From IMG/VR virus record IMGVR_UViG_3300046010_010792, positions 1 to 25,458 of that record: a stretch of 25,458 nt of DNA; one strand, 5' to 3'. This document shows, piece by piece, positions 1 to 7,525 of the stretch. The notes under the pieces were generated by a model that worked only from the letters and a program-made list of their open reading frames with translations, did no database searches and was not told where the DNA came from. The position numbers and the translations under genes were made by a program. This stretch comes from a virus. How positions within the stretch are numbered: position 1 is the first letter of the stretch; every line of letters begins with the position of its first letter.

Positions 1-1298
1 CTTTGGTTCTCTGCGGTAGCGTCATCTGTTGCGGGGTGCGAATGATAACGGAACGCTTCTATGATCTCGCGGACCTGCTCCACTTCCTCTTTGCTGCGGG
101 GATAGAACTCCCAAGAGAATGCAAATGATCTAAAATCTTTTTGTTTGAACAGTTTTTCAAGGCGTGGATTTAGAACTTTTCCACGAGCAAGGGCACCTGC
201 ACCCGCTGCACCAACAGCACCTGCCGCCTTTTCTATTCCAACGTTGACTGCCTGACCAGCAGTTTCAATTGGATTTCCTGCGGCATCAAAAAACGCACCA
301 GCAACCGCTTGGCTTGGTTCTTCATATTGAAAACTATCTTCGTTGTTTATCTTTCCGCAGAACGGAAGGTATATGGACAGCATCTGATCGTACACTGCCT
401 CATTCTGAAACAGTTTTGCTGCGCCAACTGTGGCAGCAACTCCTGCTGCTCCTGCGGCACCGCCAATACCCGCGCCGACCGCTGCACCCTTTAGTCCACC
501 AAGAAAAAATCCTGCTACACCACCCAATATTCCTCCAAACAGCCCACCAGACACAGCAGCCTGCCCCACTCCTGTTTGAGAAATGTTCTCATTCAAGCGG
601 TTGAACACCATTGACCGCTCCATTTCGTCCAAACCGATTCTACCTGCACCATCGCTGATTTCAGCCTCTATGCTGCTAAGACGGGTCTGATACGACTTTA
701 TGGTTTCCTCAAGGATCAATTTTGCCTTGTTTGGGTTGTTGGCAAGCATATTTGCCAAAGTGTCATTGATGGTTGGATCAACAACCTTCAATAGATTGGT
801 GTTGTTTGCCAACTCCTTCAGTGCGCTAATCTGCTCATCACTCAACCCACTTTGCTCAACCGTTTCCTTGCTGAGATTGTCCTGCCTGATGTACTCAGTC
901 AGTTTATTCAATCCACCAAGCGTCTTGGATGTTTCTTCCTTCAGGTTTTGCAGGGTTTCCGCTATATCCTTGTTTTCCCACCGCCAATACACCTTGAACT
1001 GCATTACGTGCGGAAACTCACCCGATCCAATCTCTGCGGGATACCGCATGACTGACGGCTTCTTGCGTGATCCCCTTACGGTCCTTGGGGTGCCCTCCAA
1101 AGCACGCATGACATCCGTATCCATTTGGTCATTGAACATCTTCTCCATCAATTTTTGAGAAGAGGTTGAGCGATTTGTGGATATGAACGGCTTTACGCCA
1201 TCTACGCCCGGAGTTCGCACAAAAGCGACTGTTGGGGCTAATGTAGAGGCAGCAACACCGTCCCTTGTCCGTGTTTCGTAAGCGTATGCTGGGTCCAT
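1..1298 (-). CDS. Baseplate tail-tube cap/initiator protein (gp48/gp54-like), 3' end beyond window
   Basis: An open frame of 432 codons begins at the ATG at 1298 and runs off the left edge, so the C-terminus is missing. A good ribosome site (GAGGA) sits 6 bases before the start. The last visible part has a motif with the order VLNP-LEKLF, FRSFAWEFYPRS, then an acidic helix with REIIEAFR, which is the pattern I know from T4-like gp48/gp54 proteins that cap the baseplate and start the tail tube. Before it lies a glycine/alanine-rich hydrophobic stretch (about residues 255-290) that could insert in or cross a membrane. Choice between gp48 and gp54 is open. It is divergent from the head-completion gene with only 33 bp between them. 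Confidence 0.75.
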   Translation of the reverse strand, partial: MDPAYAYETRTRDGVAASTLAPTVAFVRTPGVDGVKPFISTNRSTSSQKLMEKMFNDQMDTDVMRALEGTPRTVRGSRKKPSVMRYPAEIGSGEFPHVMQFKVYWRWENKDIAETLQNLKEETSKTLGGLNKLTEYIRQDNLSKETVEQSGLSDEQISALKELANNTNLLKVVDPTINDTLANMLANNPNKAKLILEETIKSYQTRLSSIEAEISDGAGRIGLDEMERSMVFNRLNENISQTGVGQAAVSGGLFGGILGGVAGFFLGGLKGAAVGAGIGGAAGAAGVAATVGAAKLFQNEAVYDQMLSIYLPFCGKINNEDSFQYEEPSQAVAGAFFDAAGNPIETAGQAVNVGIEKAAGAVGAAGAGALARGKVLNPRLEKLFKQKDFRSFAFSWEFYPRSKEEVEQVREIIEAFRYHSHPATDDATAENQ

Positions 1299-1331
1299 TT
1301 ATTTTCCTCGGGAGGCTTCTACATATCTATA

Positions 1332-1772
1332 ATGGCATACAAGGGATTTTTTAGACCGCAAAACTCGTCCAAATACATGGGCGATCCCACAAAAATCACG
1401 TACAGGAGTATGTGGGAGCGGCGTTTCATGAAATACTGTGACACCAGCCCCAACGTGCTGAGATGGGCATCGGAAGAGATTGCCATCCCATACATCAGTC
1501 CTGTAGACCGAAAGCCCCACCGATACTACGCTGATTTTCTAATTGAAATCAAGACCCCCGAAGGAATCAAGACTTGGCTCATAGAGATTAAGCCCAAGAA
1601 GCAGTGCAGCGCACCTGAAAAGCGATCACGCGTCACCCGAGCCTACATCAACGAAGTAAAGACATGGGCAGTCAATACGGCAAAGTGGGAAGCGGCTAAG
1701 AAGGTGAGCGAAGCACAGGGATGGGAGTTTAAGATACTCACAGAAGACCACTTATTCAGAAAGAAGCCATGA
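1332..1772 (+). CDS. 4: Head completion nuclease, T4 gp4-like
   Basis: This 146-residue protein matches T4 gp4, which acts in head completion before tail joining and has a TnsA/restriction-endonuclease-like fold. Visible family marks are the YRSxWE segment (Glu29), PYxSPVDxKxHRYYADF (Asp68) and LIEIKPKKQ (Glu85, Lys87), the likely metal-binding core, followed by the family block TWAVNTAKWEAAK and the ending GWEFKILTED. Length agrees with the family. The stop overlaps the next start as ATGA, so the two are probably translationally coupled. A GGGAGG lies about 17 bases upstream, farther than usual. Confidence 0.9.
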   Translation: MAYKGFFRPQNSSKYMGDPTKITYRSMWERRFMKYCDTSPNVLRWASEEIAIPYISPVDRKPHRYYADFLIEIKTPEGIKTWLIEIKPKKQCSAPEKRSRVTRAYINEVKTWAVNTAKWEAAKKVSEAQGWEFKILTEDHLFRKKP

Positions 1773-2356
1773 CCCCCGACAATATAAAAAACGAACTAAA
1801 AGAAATACTAGAGGAAACCACTACCGTTTTAGGGGGAACAGACCAAACATACATTGAATTCCTCAAGTTGATGAACGCTGCAAACAAACTATCAATACCG
1901 ACCAGAGTGTTTCAGGGTCAACTAGTGTTTTTTAAATACAAACCCCAAAACGAAACTTTTAAAGAAAGAAATACATACTACGACAAGTATCCTCTTGTGC
2001 TTGTCACAGAAACTTACAGAGGGGGGTTTTCTGGAGTAAACGTCCACTATATTGATCCAATTCACCGCCAATTCCTTTTTGATGTCATAATGCGAGGATT
2101 GCCTGCCATACGCGCATCCGAAGAGTGGAGAACACGGTTGCGTGTAAGTTACGACCGACTAAAAGCGCGACGGCAGTTCAAATTTTTTAGACCTTGCTAC
2201 AGGGCATACTCATGGAAAGGCATGAAACGAAGACCAATAGTGGTTCCATTTGAACTATGGGAGGAAATGGTGCAGTCAAACACCATGAGAATAGAAAAAG
2301 CAAGACCAATTACTATATTCAGAGACTCGTATAAGAAAGCAATCAAGCAAAGGTAA
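1769..2356 (+). CDS. Conserved T4-like phage protein of unknown function (YYD...GFxGxNxHY family)
   Basis: The 195-residue product has a core in which an aromatic FFKYKP segment is followed by YYDKYPLVLV, then GGFSGVNVHYIDP and a short helix. I have seen this pattern in many myovirus structural clusters but cannot name its function. The C-terminal third is basic, with repeated Arg/Lys, which would suit nucleic-acid or capsid contact. In T4 the gene after gp4 is gp53, but this sequence does not look like gp53. A DNA end-protector role (gp2-like) is a possible alternative that I cannot support further. It is coupled to gp4 by an ATGA overlap and ends 3 bp before the tail tube gene. Confidence 0.8.
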   Translation: MTPDNIKNELKEILEETTTVLGGTDQTYIEFLKLMNAANKLSIPTRVFQGQLVFFKYKPQNETFKERNTYYDKYPLVLVTETYRGGFSGVNVHYIDPIHRQFLFDVIMRGLPAIRASEEWRTRLRVSYDRLKARRQFKFFRPCYRAYSWKGMKRRPIVVPFELWEEMVQSNTMRIEKARPITIFRDSYKKAIKQR

Positions 2357-2359
2357 GGA

Positions 2360-3043
2360 ATGGCATACAGACCAGCAAACATAAACGAACTAGTTCAGGA
2401 GATTCAGTCTTCTGGACTTGCGTACAGCAACCGCTACGAAGTAGCGATTTACACCCCACGTTTCATGGGCACTGCGCGTTTTGGATTGATGAGATCTCTT
2501 GCGGTACGGTGCGATTCCATCACCATTCCTGGACGAGCATTCTCAACCACACCATTCAGGCTATACGGTCCTGCACGAAATATGCCGTATGAGCAGATCT
2601 ATAGTGGTGAGGTGACGCTTTCGGTCATTCTTTCAGAGGATCTCCGCGAACGCAAGTTTTTTGAGGAATGGATGGGTGGAGTATCAAGCATCTACAACTA
2701 CAAGATGGGGTTTTACAACGATTACACCACCATTGTGGATGTTGACGTTCTAAATCGTCAAGACCAAGGGTTGTATACCTTCACGTTGGAAGAGGTATAT
2801 CCAAAGGCTATCGGAGACTTGCAGGTGGGCTACGACAAGGACAACGAGTTCATGCGCCAAGACGTTACCCTGTCTTTCAGAAAATACACACCCACATATT
2901 TTGGAAACCGACCAAGGGGCGGTGAAAACCCCCCATCACAGCCTTCAGGTAATGCAAGCATTCAGCGATTCGTTCCACGGGCAGGCGGTGGGATAGACCG
3001 AATTGGTCCCGATGGAACCCTGAACGGAATGCTTGGAGGGTGA
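2360..3043 (+). CDS. 19: Tail tube protein, T4 gp19-like
   Basis: The 227-residue product follows the T4-like tail tube pattern: NRYEVAIY near the start, a block with RCDSITIPGRAFST, YGPARNMPYEQIYSGEVTLSVILSED, then RERKFFEEWM and a late segment with LEEVYPKAIGDLQVGYDKDNE followed by VTLSFRKY. The protein polymerises into the hexameric rings of the inner tail tube. The last 40 residues (Gly/Pro/Asn-rich) extend beyond the usual core and may face the lumen or baseplate. The ribosome site AAGGTAAGGA lies directly before the ATG. It sits between head-completion genes and the tail chaperone unit, as expected for a morphogenesis cluster. Confidence 0.9.
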   Translation: MAYRPANINELVQEIQSSGLAYSNRYEVAIYTPRFMGTARFGLMRSLAVRCDSITIPGRAFSTTPFRLYGPARNMPYEQIYSGEVTLSVILSEDLRERKFFEEWMGGVSSIYNYKMGFYNDYTTIVDVDVLNRQDQGLYTFTLEEVYPKAIGDLQVGYDKDNEFMRQDVTLSFRKYTPTYFGNRPRGGENPPSQPSGNASIQRFVPRAGGGIDRIGPDGTLNGMLGG

Positions 3044-3051
3044 CATAAATA
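3044..3051 (+). promoter_or_regulatory. T4-type late promoter (CATAAATA)
   Basis: CATAAATA lies 27 bases before the ATG at 3079 and directly after the tail tube stop. It differs at one base from the T4 late consensus TATAAATA. Predicted transcription start is near 3057, giving a leader of about 22 nt containing AAAGGA. Confidence 0.65.
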
Positions 3052-3078
3052 CTTGATATTCGTTTGAAAAGGAACACT

Positions 3079-3789
3079 ATGACCACACTGAATTTACAGG
3101 CTGCTGCCCTTCCACAATACACATTTACCCTTCCAGTATCAAAAATTACTTGCAAGTTTAGACCTTTTGTGGTGCGAGAGGAAAAGATTCTTCTCATGGC
3201 ACTACAGACAAAGGACATCAACGGCATCAACAATGCCATGAGAAATGTGATTTTAGCGTGCACCAACGACGCTCTTGACACCAAGAAACTCTGCTCTGCT
3301 GATGCAGAATACGCATTCCTGCAAATACGGGCTAAGTCTGTTGGTGAAGAAGTAAAGCCCCAAGTGGTGTGTTCCAACTGCAAAACCACCACGACCATAA
3401 AAATCAAATTGGACGACATCGCCGTTACAAATGCAGACAAGCCAAAGATAGACGACACAATCAAACTATCGGATAACTTGGCGTTGGTGATGCGCTACCC
3501 GTCTATTCATGATTTTGACTACAACAAGAGCGAAGTAGAAATTGCATTTGACTTGGCAAGAAAGTGCATTGAGTCGGTGATTCTTGATGACCAAGTTCAT
3601 CCTACAAGTGAGATTGATCCAAAGCAATTGGGAGAGTTTGTAGATAACCTGCTACCAGATCAGTTTGCAAAGATGATGGAATTTGTGCAGTCCACACCTG
3701 AACTGCGGTATTCATTCAAATTTACGTGTCCGTCGTGCAAACACATGGTAAACACGGAGTTGAGCAGCGTATCAGATTTTTTTCCATAG
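3079..3789 (+). CDS. 26: Tail/baseplate assembly chaperone, T4 gp26-like (zero frame)
   Basis: The start is the ATG at 3079, 7 bases after AAAGGA; an in-frame TTG at 3064 is less likely because it has no ribosome site. The product (236 residues) begins with LPQYTFTLPVS, then FRPFVVREEKILLMALQ, and IRAKSVGE, which I recognise from gp26-type proteins of T4-like marine phages. Two Cys pairs (CSNC near residue 98 and CPSC near 217) could bind zinc. It ends SDFFP, where the last codons contain seven T residues and the reading frame downstream in -1 stays open. It lies directly before the small -1 frame and the tape measure gene, the usual place for tail assembly chaperones. Confidence 0.8.
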   Translation: MTTLNLQAAALPQYTFTLPVSKITCKFRPFVVREEKILLMALQTKDINGINNAMRNVILACTNDALDTKKLCSADAEYAFLQIRAKSVGEEVKPQVVCSNCKTTTTIKIKLDDIAVTNADKPKIDDTIKLSDNLALVMRYPSIHDFDYNKSEVEIAFDLARKCIESVILDDQVHPTSEIDPKQLGEFVDNLLPDQFAKMMEFVQSTPELRYSFKFTCPSCKHMVNTELSSVSDFFP

Positions 3790-3814
3790 CCCTCTGTCAC
3801 AATGACTTGGGGGC
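3777..3814 (+). promoter_or_regulatory. Probable programmed -1 ribosomal frameshift signal
   Basis: The seven T residues at 3777-3783 read T TTT TTT in the zero frame, the X XXY YYZ form of a -1 slippery site. Five bases later a stem-loop can form at 3789-3814: GCCC pairs with GGGC at the base and GTCA with TGAC above a 3-base loop. Zero-frame translation stops at the TAG at 3787. A -1 slip continues with SIALCHND into an open frame to 3971. The slip site and the stem-loop are seen directly; use in translation is inferred. Confidence 0.65.
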
Positions 3815-3971
3815 ATACTACCAACTGAACTTCAGCCTCATGCAGAACCACGGATACTCGCTTTCAGAAATAGAAGGCATGATACCTTGGGAGCGAGAGG
3901 TATACATACAAATGCTCATACAGCATTTAAAAAAGGAACGGGAAAAGGTATCAAATCGCAAGCCACTGTGA
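3783..3971 (+). CDS. Frameshift extension of the tail chaperone (gp51-like/GT-type second domain)
   Basis: Read in the -1 frame relative to the gp26-like gene, this segment adds 62 residues, ending KVSNRKPL. It contains a helical block around SEIEGMIPWEREVYIQML, a pattern found in the short protein that follows gp26 in T4-like phages. The only internal ATG (3840) has no ribosome site before it and would drop the conserved-looking LCHNDLGAYYQLNF part, so production as a fusion through the slippery site is the better reading. By analogy with lambda G/GT, a minor long form and a major short form would help load the tape measure protein, whose gene starts 31 bp later. Confidence 0.65.
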   Translation, partial: SIALCHNDLGAYYQLNFSLMQNHGYSLSEIEGMIPWEREVYIQMLIQHLKKEREKVSNRKPL

Positions 3972-4002
3972 CCACTATACACCATGACTAATAGGGAACA
4001 GC

Positions 4003-6141
4003 ATGGCAAAAGGCAAACGAACACCCAAGGGTAAAACCCTACATCAGCATCTTGCTGCCTCGCGAAAACGCGGTCCAGGTGGAAGGTTCTTGCCTGTTCA
4101 AAAAACCGCACCAGCAGCAGTTCCATCCGCTGCCACAACAGCAGTAATGGAAAATCAAGTTGATTTCCTGCGTTCTATCATTCAGCAACGCCAAGAGATG
4201 GGATTTTCCACAGGAGCCTTGGACAGAATAGTTCTTGGCATTGACAGCAAAATAAGCATACGACAGCAGTTGCTTGATTACATTGAATCCAACGCATCAA
4301 AATTTAAAGTAGACGATCCCGCAGGAAGAGCAGCAAGAACCCTCTTCAAAGAAACAGTGCAGTTAGCGGATGACACCCTGACAGCATCTAATGCTGAAGC
4401 GGCTGTCATTTACGAAAAACTGAAGTTCATACGTGATATGGCTCAAAAGACTCAGGGGTCGCAGTCTGAAATAGCAAAAGAACTAAACAGGGTAATTGCG
4501 CCTGTTGAAGAGCAACTTAAAAAGCAAACGTCTTTCAGAGAATTTGTGAAAGACAAGGCAATGGACTTCAAAAAGCGAATTCCCGAAAGATTGGCTTCCA
4601 AAATACCAATAGTTGGCGGTCTTGTATCAGAATTCTTACAGCAAAAACGCGAGGCTAAAGAATCATTAGAAGGCTACTCTGGCACTCTTCTTCAGCAGAA
4701 GGCACTCGGTAGTGGAGGCAGCAAGGTTTTTGGTGCGCTGTCTTCCGAAAAGCAAAAGGGAGAAGGAGCAGCGGCAAGCCTTGGAGGATCTCCAGCGTCC
4801 AAAATTCCTGGTTTGTTGAAGGGAATGGAAGGCGGCGGTGGGGTGTTGGGAGAAATACACGCAGAGGTTCGCAAGATACGCGAACTTCTCGTTGATCGCT
4901 TCGGTCCTTCTACTGATGAATTGGCAGCACGCGAGTCGGAATTGGAAGGTATGAAGAAACTTGGAAATGTCGCTCGGTCATCTGCCCCTGCTGGCGCGGC
5001 AGAAAAAGCAGGAGGTGGCGGCATACTTTCTTCAATCGCCAGTATGCTTGGTCCGGGTGGTCTGATGAATCTGCTGCCAACAAAAGCAATGGGTGGATTG
5101 ATGACTCGTGTTGGTGGAGCAGGAAGATCTGCGATAGGGGGATTGGGCAAACTTGGGAGCAAGGCTCTAGGTGCCTTCAAGACCACCTCTCTTTTTAAAG
5201 ACGTTTCGGCTATGGCAAAAACAACTACTAACCTTGGCTCCAAAGCAGTTGGAGCAGTTAAGTCTGTAGGATCATCTGCTATTAAAGCAGGCGCAGGAAT
5301 GGCTACCAAAGCAAGCGGATGGTTAAGCAAGGCATGGGGTTCGGTTTCTGGAGCGGTGAGTGGACTTAATCCTGTAAAAGCACTCGGACCCGCAGTAAAA
5401 TCTGGAGCAGGAAAAATAGTCAAGAGCATAGTGTCTCTTCCTGGGCTGGGTGCTCTCATATCTGGAGCAATGGGTGCATTTGATATTGCTGGAATAAAGA
5501 ACGATCCCGAACTATCGCCAGATGAGAAAAAAGAAAGAATAGGAAGAACGCTTGTAGGAACAGTAGGTGAAGTTCTAGGTTCTATCGGTGGTGGTCTGCT
5601 AGGTTCTCTCATTCCTGTACCTGGATTTGGAACACTAGTAGGAACACTCGGCGGATCATGGGCAGGTGGAAAAATTGCTGAACTTCTTGCCGATGCAATA
5701 GGCGGTAGAGGAATATATGACATGGTTTCATCTATTCCAGGTGTGGGTTCTCTTCTTGAGATCGGTGGTGCAGAAGATCAAAAAGAATCAAAGGCTGCTG
5801 AAGGTGCTGTGGGTGAAATGGGTGCAGCAGTAAATACCGCAGCGGGAGCAAAGGGCATGGGTGGCGAAGCGTCTGCAACCGAAGTGAGCGGCGAAATAGT
5901 TGCCCCTGCCACACCAAACACAAATGTTGGCAAGATGGTTGGTTCCTACAATGCAGAAATGGGTGCATTGAGCGAAGCAAAGGCTGCTGCTGCGGCACCA
6001 ACGGCTGCTCCAATCTCAAATAACTCATCTGTGAACACAAAAATCAACAACACCACGAACAACTTCAACGACGACTTGAGAATCCGCAATAACGAGCCAA
6101 CGATAAAAGAGGCTCAAAGGATGATCCACTCCTCATTCTAA
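4003..6141 (+). CDS. Tail tape measure protein (gp29-like role)
   Basis: The 712-residue product is the longest in the window. It has a basic N-terminus, a helical charged region (about residues 45-230), a long Gly/Ala-rich middle with repeated amphipathic or hydrophobic segments (about 330-560), and an Asn-rich tail (INNTTNNF). That layout, and its place just after a chaperone pair with a frameshift signal, is typical of tape measure proteins, which set tail length and pass into the host envelope. The T4 counterpart would be gp29, but I do not see enough local similarity to assign the name. The ribosome site AGGGAA is 5 bases before the ATG. An intrinsic terminator follows directly. Confidence 0.75.
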   Translation: MAKGKRTPKGKTLHQHLAASRKRGPGGRFLPVQKTAPAAVPSAATTAVMENQVDFLRSIIQQRQEMGFSTGALDRIVLGIDSKISIRQQLLDYIESNASKFKVDDPAGRAARTLFKETVQLADDTLTASNAEAAVIYEKLKFIRDMAQKTQGSQSEIAKELNRVIAPVEEQLKKQTSFREFVKDKAMDFKKRIPERLASKIPIVGGLVSEFLQQKREAKESLEGYSGTLLQQKALGSGGSKVFGALSSEKQKGEGAAASLGGSPASKIPGLLKGMEGGGGVLGEIHAEVRKIRELLVDRFGPSTDELAARESELEGMKKLGNVARSSAPAGAAEKAGGGGILSSIASMLGPGGLMNLLPTKAMGGLMTRVGGAGRSAIGGLGKLGSKALGAFKTTSLFKDVSAMAKTTTNLGSKAVGAVKSVGSSAIKAGAGMATKASGWLSKAWGSVSGAVSGLNPVKALGPAVKSGAGKIVKSIVSLPGLGALISGAMGAFDIAGIKNDPELSPDEKKERIGRTLVGTVGEVLGSIGGGLLGSLIPVPGFGTLVGTLGGSWAGGKIAELLADAIGGRGIYDMVSSIPGVGSLLEIGGAEDQKESKAAEGAVGEMGAAVNTAAGAKGMGGEASATEVSGEIVAPATPNTNVGKMVGSYNAEMGALSEAKAAAAAPTAAPISNNSSVNTKINNTTNNFNDDLRIRNNEPTIKEAQRMIHSSF

Positions 6142-6144
6142 AAC

Positions 6145-6173
6145 AAAAAGAGGCACCCGAAGGTGCCTCTTTT
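6145..6173. terminator. Bidirectional intrinsic terminator
   Basis: An 8-bp stem GAGGCACC/GGTGCCTC with a CGAA (TTCG on the other strand) loop is flanked by five A residues on the left and four T residues on the right, so it works in both directions. It separates the converging tape measure gene and gp32. Confidence 0.85.
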
Positions 6174-6196
6174 CGCAAGGGGTAGGTATTCCTAAA

Positions 6197-7132
6197 TCAC
6201 TCGTCGCTTGCCAACTTCTCAAAATACGAGAGTGCGCTGGTGGTGTCCTCGTCCTCCTCCACCTTTGGAGCAGGCTTCCGTGCCGCAGGAGCAGGAGCAG
6301 GCTTGCGAGCAGGAGGAGCAGTGTCCTCCTCATCGTCAAACGACGCACGCTCCGCACCACCCTTTGCGGTTGACTCCGTAGCCACCGCACGGATATCGTC
6401 GCCAAGCACCATTTGCAGACGAGCCTTCAACTCATCATACGTCTTGAACGACTTGGGATCCGTGAACTCCTTCAGGGAATACTGCGTCTTCCACAACTTC
6501 TCAAGCGCGGCATCGTCGCCACCCAAGAGCGCGGACGGAGCAGCAAACTCGCTCTTCTCGTAGTTTGCGTAGCCGTCCACCTGACGAATCTTCAACTTGA
6601 AGTTCGCGCCCGTCCAAAAGTCAAACGGATTCATGGGCTTCTCGTCCTGGAACTCGGGGTTCATTGCACCCTGAATCTTCTCAAAGATCTTCTTGCCGTA
6701 CTTGAACAGGAACACCTTGCCCTCGTTCTCGGGGTGCTTGGGGTCGCTCACGACGAGAATATTGGAAATGTACGACAGTTTGCGCTTGCGGTCACGGGCA
6801 ATTGCCTTGTCCGAATCCGAACCGCTGTTCCACAGCACGTTGTTCATCTCCGAAACAGGATCCTTCAGCCCGATGGTGGTGAGGGAGTTCTCAATATACC
6901 ACCCGCCCGGACCACGGAACCCGTGATGCCAAATGCGCGCCCACGGCAGATCCTCACCGTCTGGTGCGGGGAGGAAACGGATCTCCGCGTAGCCGTTGCC
7001 TGTCTTGTCTGTCTCTGCTCGCCACAGGCGGTCGTCCTTGTAGGACTCTGAACGCTTGGTCATCTTCTCCATCTCGGACGCGAGCGATTGATACGCAGTC
7101 TTGGACTGCTTCTTCATGTCATTGAAACCCAT
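6197..7132 (-). CDS. 32: Single-stranded DNA-binding protein, T4 gp32-like
   Basis: The 311-residue product shows the gp32 layout: a basic N-terminal arm for cooperative binding, a core with RLWRAETDKTGNGYAEIRFLP, PWARIWHHGFRGPGGWYIENS and MNPFDFWTGANFKLK, and an acidic C-terminal tail (EEDEDTTSALSYFEKL) that in T4 recruits replication partners. An Ala/Pro/Lys-rich linker (PAPAPAARKPAPK) precedes the tail. It coats ssDNA in replication, recombination and repair. The ATG at 7132 has GGAG 8 bases upstream. It has its own sigma70-like promoter and a structured leader, described separately, and lies behind gp33 on the same strand. Confidence 0.92.
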   Translation of the reverse strand: MGFNDMKKQSKTAYQSLASEMEKMTKRSESYKDDRLWRAETDKTGNGYAEIRFLPAPDGEDLPWARIWHHGFRGPGGWYIENSLTTIGLKDPVSEMNNVLWNSGSDSDKAIARDRKRKLSYISNILVVSDPKHPENEGKVFLFKYGKKIFEKIQGAMNPEFQDEKPMNPFDFWTGANFKLKIRQVDGYANYEKSEFAAPSALLGGDDAALEKLWKTQYSLKEFTDPKSFKTYDELKARLQMVLGDDIRAVATESTAKGGAERASFDDEEDTAPPARKPAPAPAARKPAPKVEEDEDTTSALSYFEKLASDE

Positions 7133-7174
7133 GTTGTCTCCTTGTACGTTGTGTACGCTGTGTGTTGATGTATA

Positions 7175-7197
7175 GGCAGGACTGCCCTGCCATCAGT
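7175..7197 (-). promoter_or_regulatory. Structured 5' leader of gp32 (hairpin, possible pseudoknot)
   Basis: In the leader of gp32 a 6-bp stem GGCAGG/CCTGCC with a 5-base loop GCAGT lies at 7175-7191. The four bases just upstream (ACTG, 7194-7197) are complementary to CAGT in the loop, so a small pseudoknot is possible. T4 gp32 represses its own mRNA through a leader pseudoknot; a similar role here is inferred. Confidence 0.4.
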
Positions 7198-7203
7198 ATG
7201 TAG

Positions 7204-7231
7204 AGTGTAATGCCTACCCTGCCGCTGTCAA
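7204..7231 (-). promoter_or_regulatory. Sigma70-like early promoter of gp32
   Basis: TTGACA (7226-7231) and TACACT (7204-7209) are separated by 16 bp on the - strand. The predicted start near 7197 gives a leader of about 65 nt for gp32. Confidence 0.75.
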
Positions 7232-7234
7232 GCG

Positions 7235-7477
7235 TCAAACAGGCAAACGAGTCTTTTTTGGTAGTAGGTTTAGTTCCTGCCCTTCAGCCTTGATTTTTTC
7301 AATGATGGGCTTGTTGAGGAACTTTGCGGCTACTTGTGGCTCTATTCCGTATTGCTCACACACCGCTATCACCGCGTCAATATACGAAACGCCGAATTTC
7401 TTCACATGGTTTTCCACTTCACGGGGGAATCGCAGGTTAGTCATGTCCATTTCAGCCTTGCTTTCTAAAGTATACAT
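7235..7477 (-). CDS. 33: Late transcription co-activator, T4 gp33-like
   Basis: The 80-residue product contains FGVSYIDAVIAVCEQYGIEP, AAKFLNKPIIEKIKAEG and NLLPKK, which line up with the T4 gp33 core (FGMSYLEA, FAKFI, GIIEKIQSEA, NLLRPS). gp33 binds the RNA polymerase flap and the gp45 sliding clamp and links late transcription to replication. The start is uncertain: the ATG at 7477 has no ribosome site, while the ATG at 7450 has AAGG at good spacing. A GATAAATA late-type promoter lies directly upstream, so gp33 may feed its own expression. The presence of gp33 supports the reading of TATAAATA motifs in this window as true late promoters. Confidence 0.85.
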   Translation of the reverse strand: MYTLESKAEMDMTNLRFPREVENHVKKFGVSYIDAVIAVCEQYGIEPQVAAKFLNKPIIEKIKAEGQELNLLPKKTRLPV

Positions 7478-7492
7478 AGAGTTAGGTATTCC

Positions 7493-7500
7493 TATTTATC
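7493..7500 (-). promoter_or_regulatory. T4-type late promoter (GATAAATA) before gp33
   Basis: GATAAATA on the - strand ends 15 bases before the first ATG of gp33. Spacing is like that of the other late motifs here. On the + strand a TATACATA (7471-7478) faces it and could serve the gene at 7526. Confidence 0.55.
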
Positions 7501-7525
7501 AGAACAGACCCCCACGGAGAAGCCA

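Noticed and set aside
1331-1332. Late promoter in the 33-bp gap before gp4 (TATCTATA)
   Set aside because: Two mismatches in the core of the motif and it touches the ATG, so it could not give a leader.
4692-5723. Long open frame (343 codons) on the - strand inside the tape measure gene
   Set aside because: It is the antisense of a Gly/Ala-rich coding region, has Pro/Ser/Arg-rich low-complexity sequence and no ribosome site or promoter.
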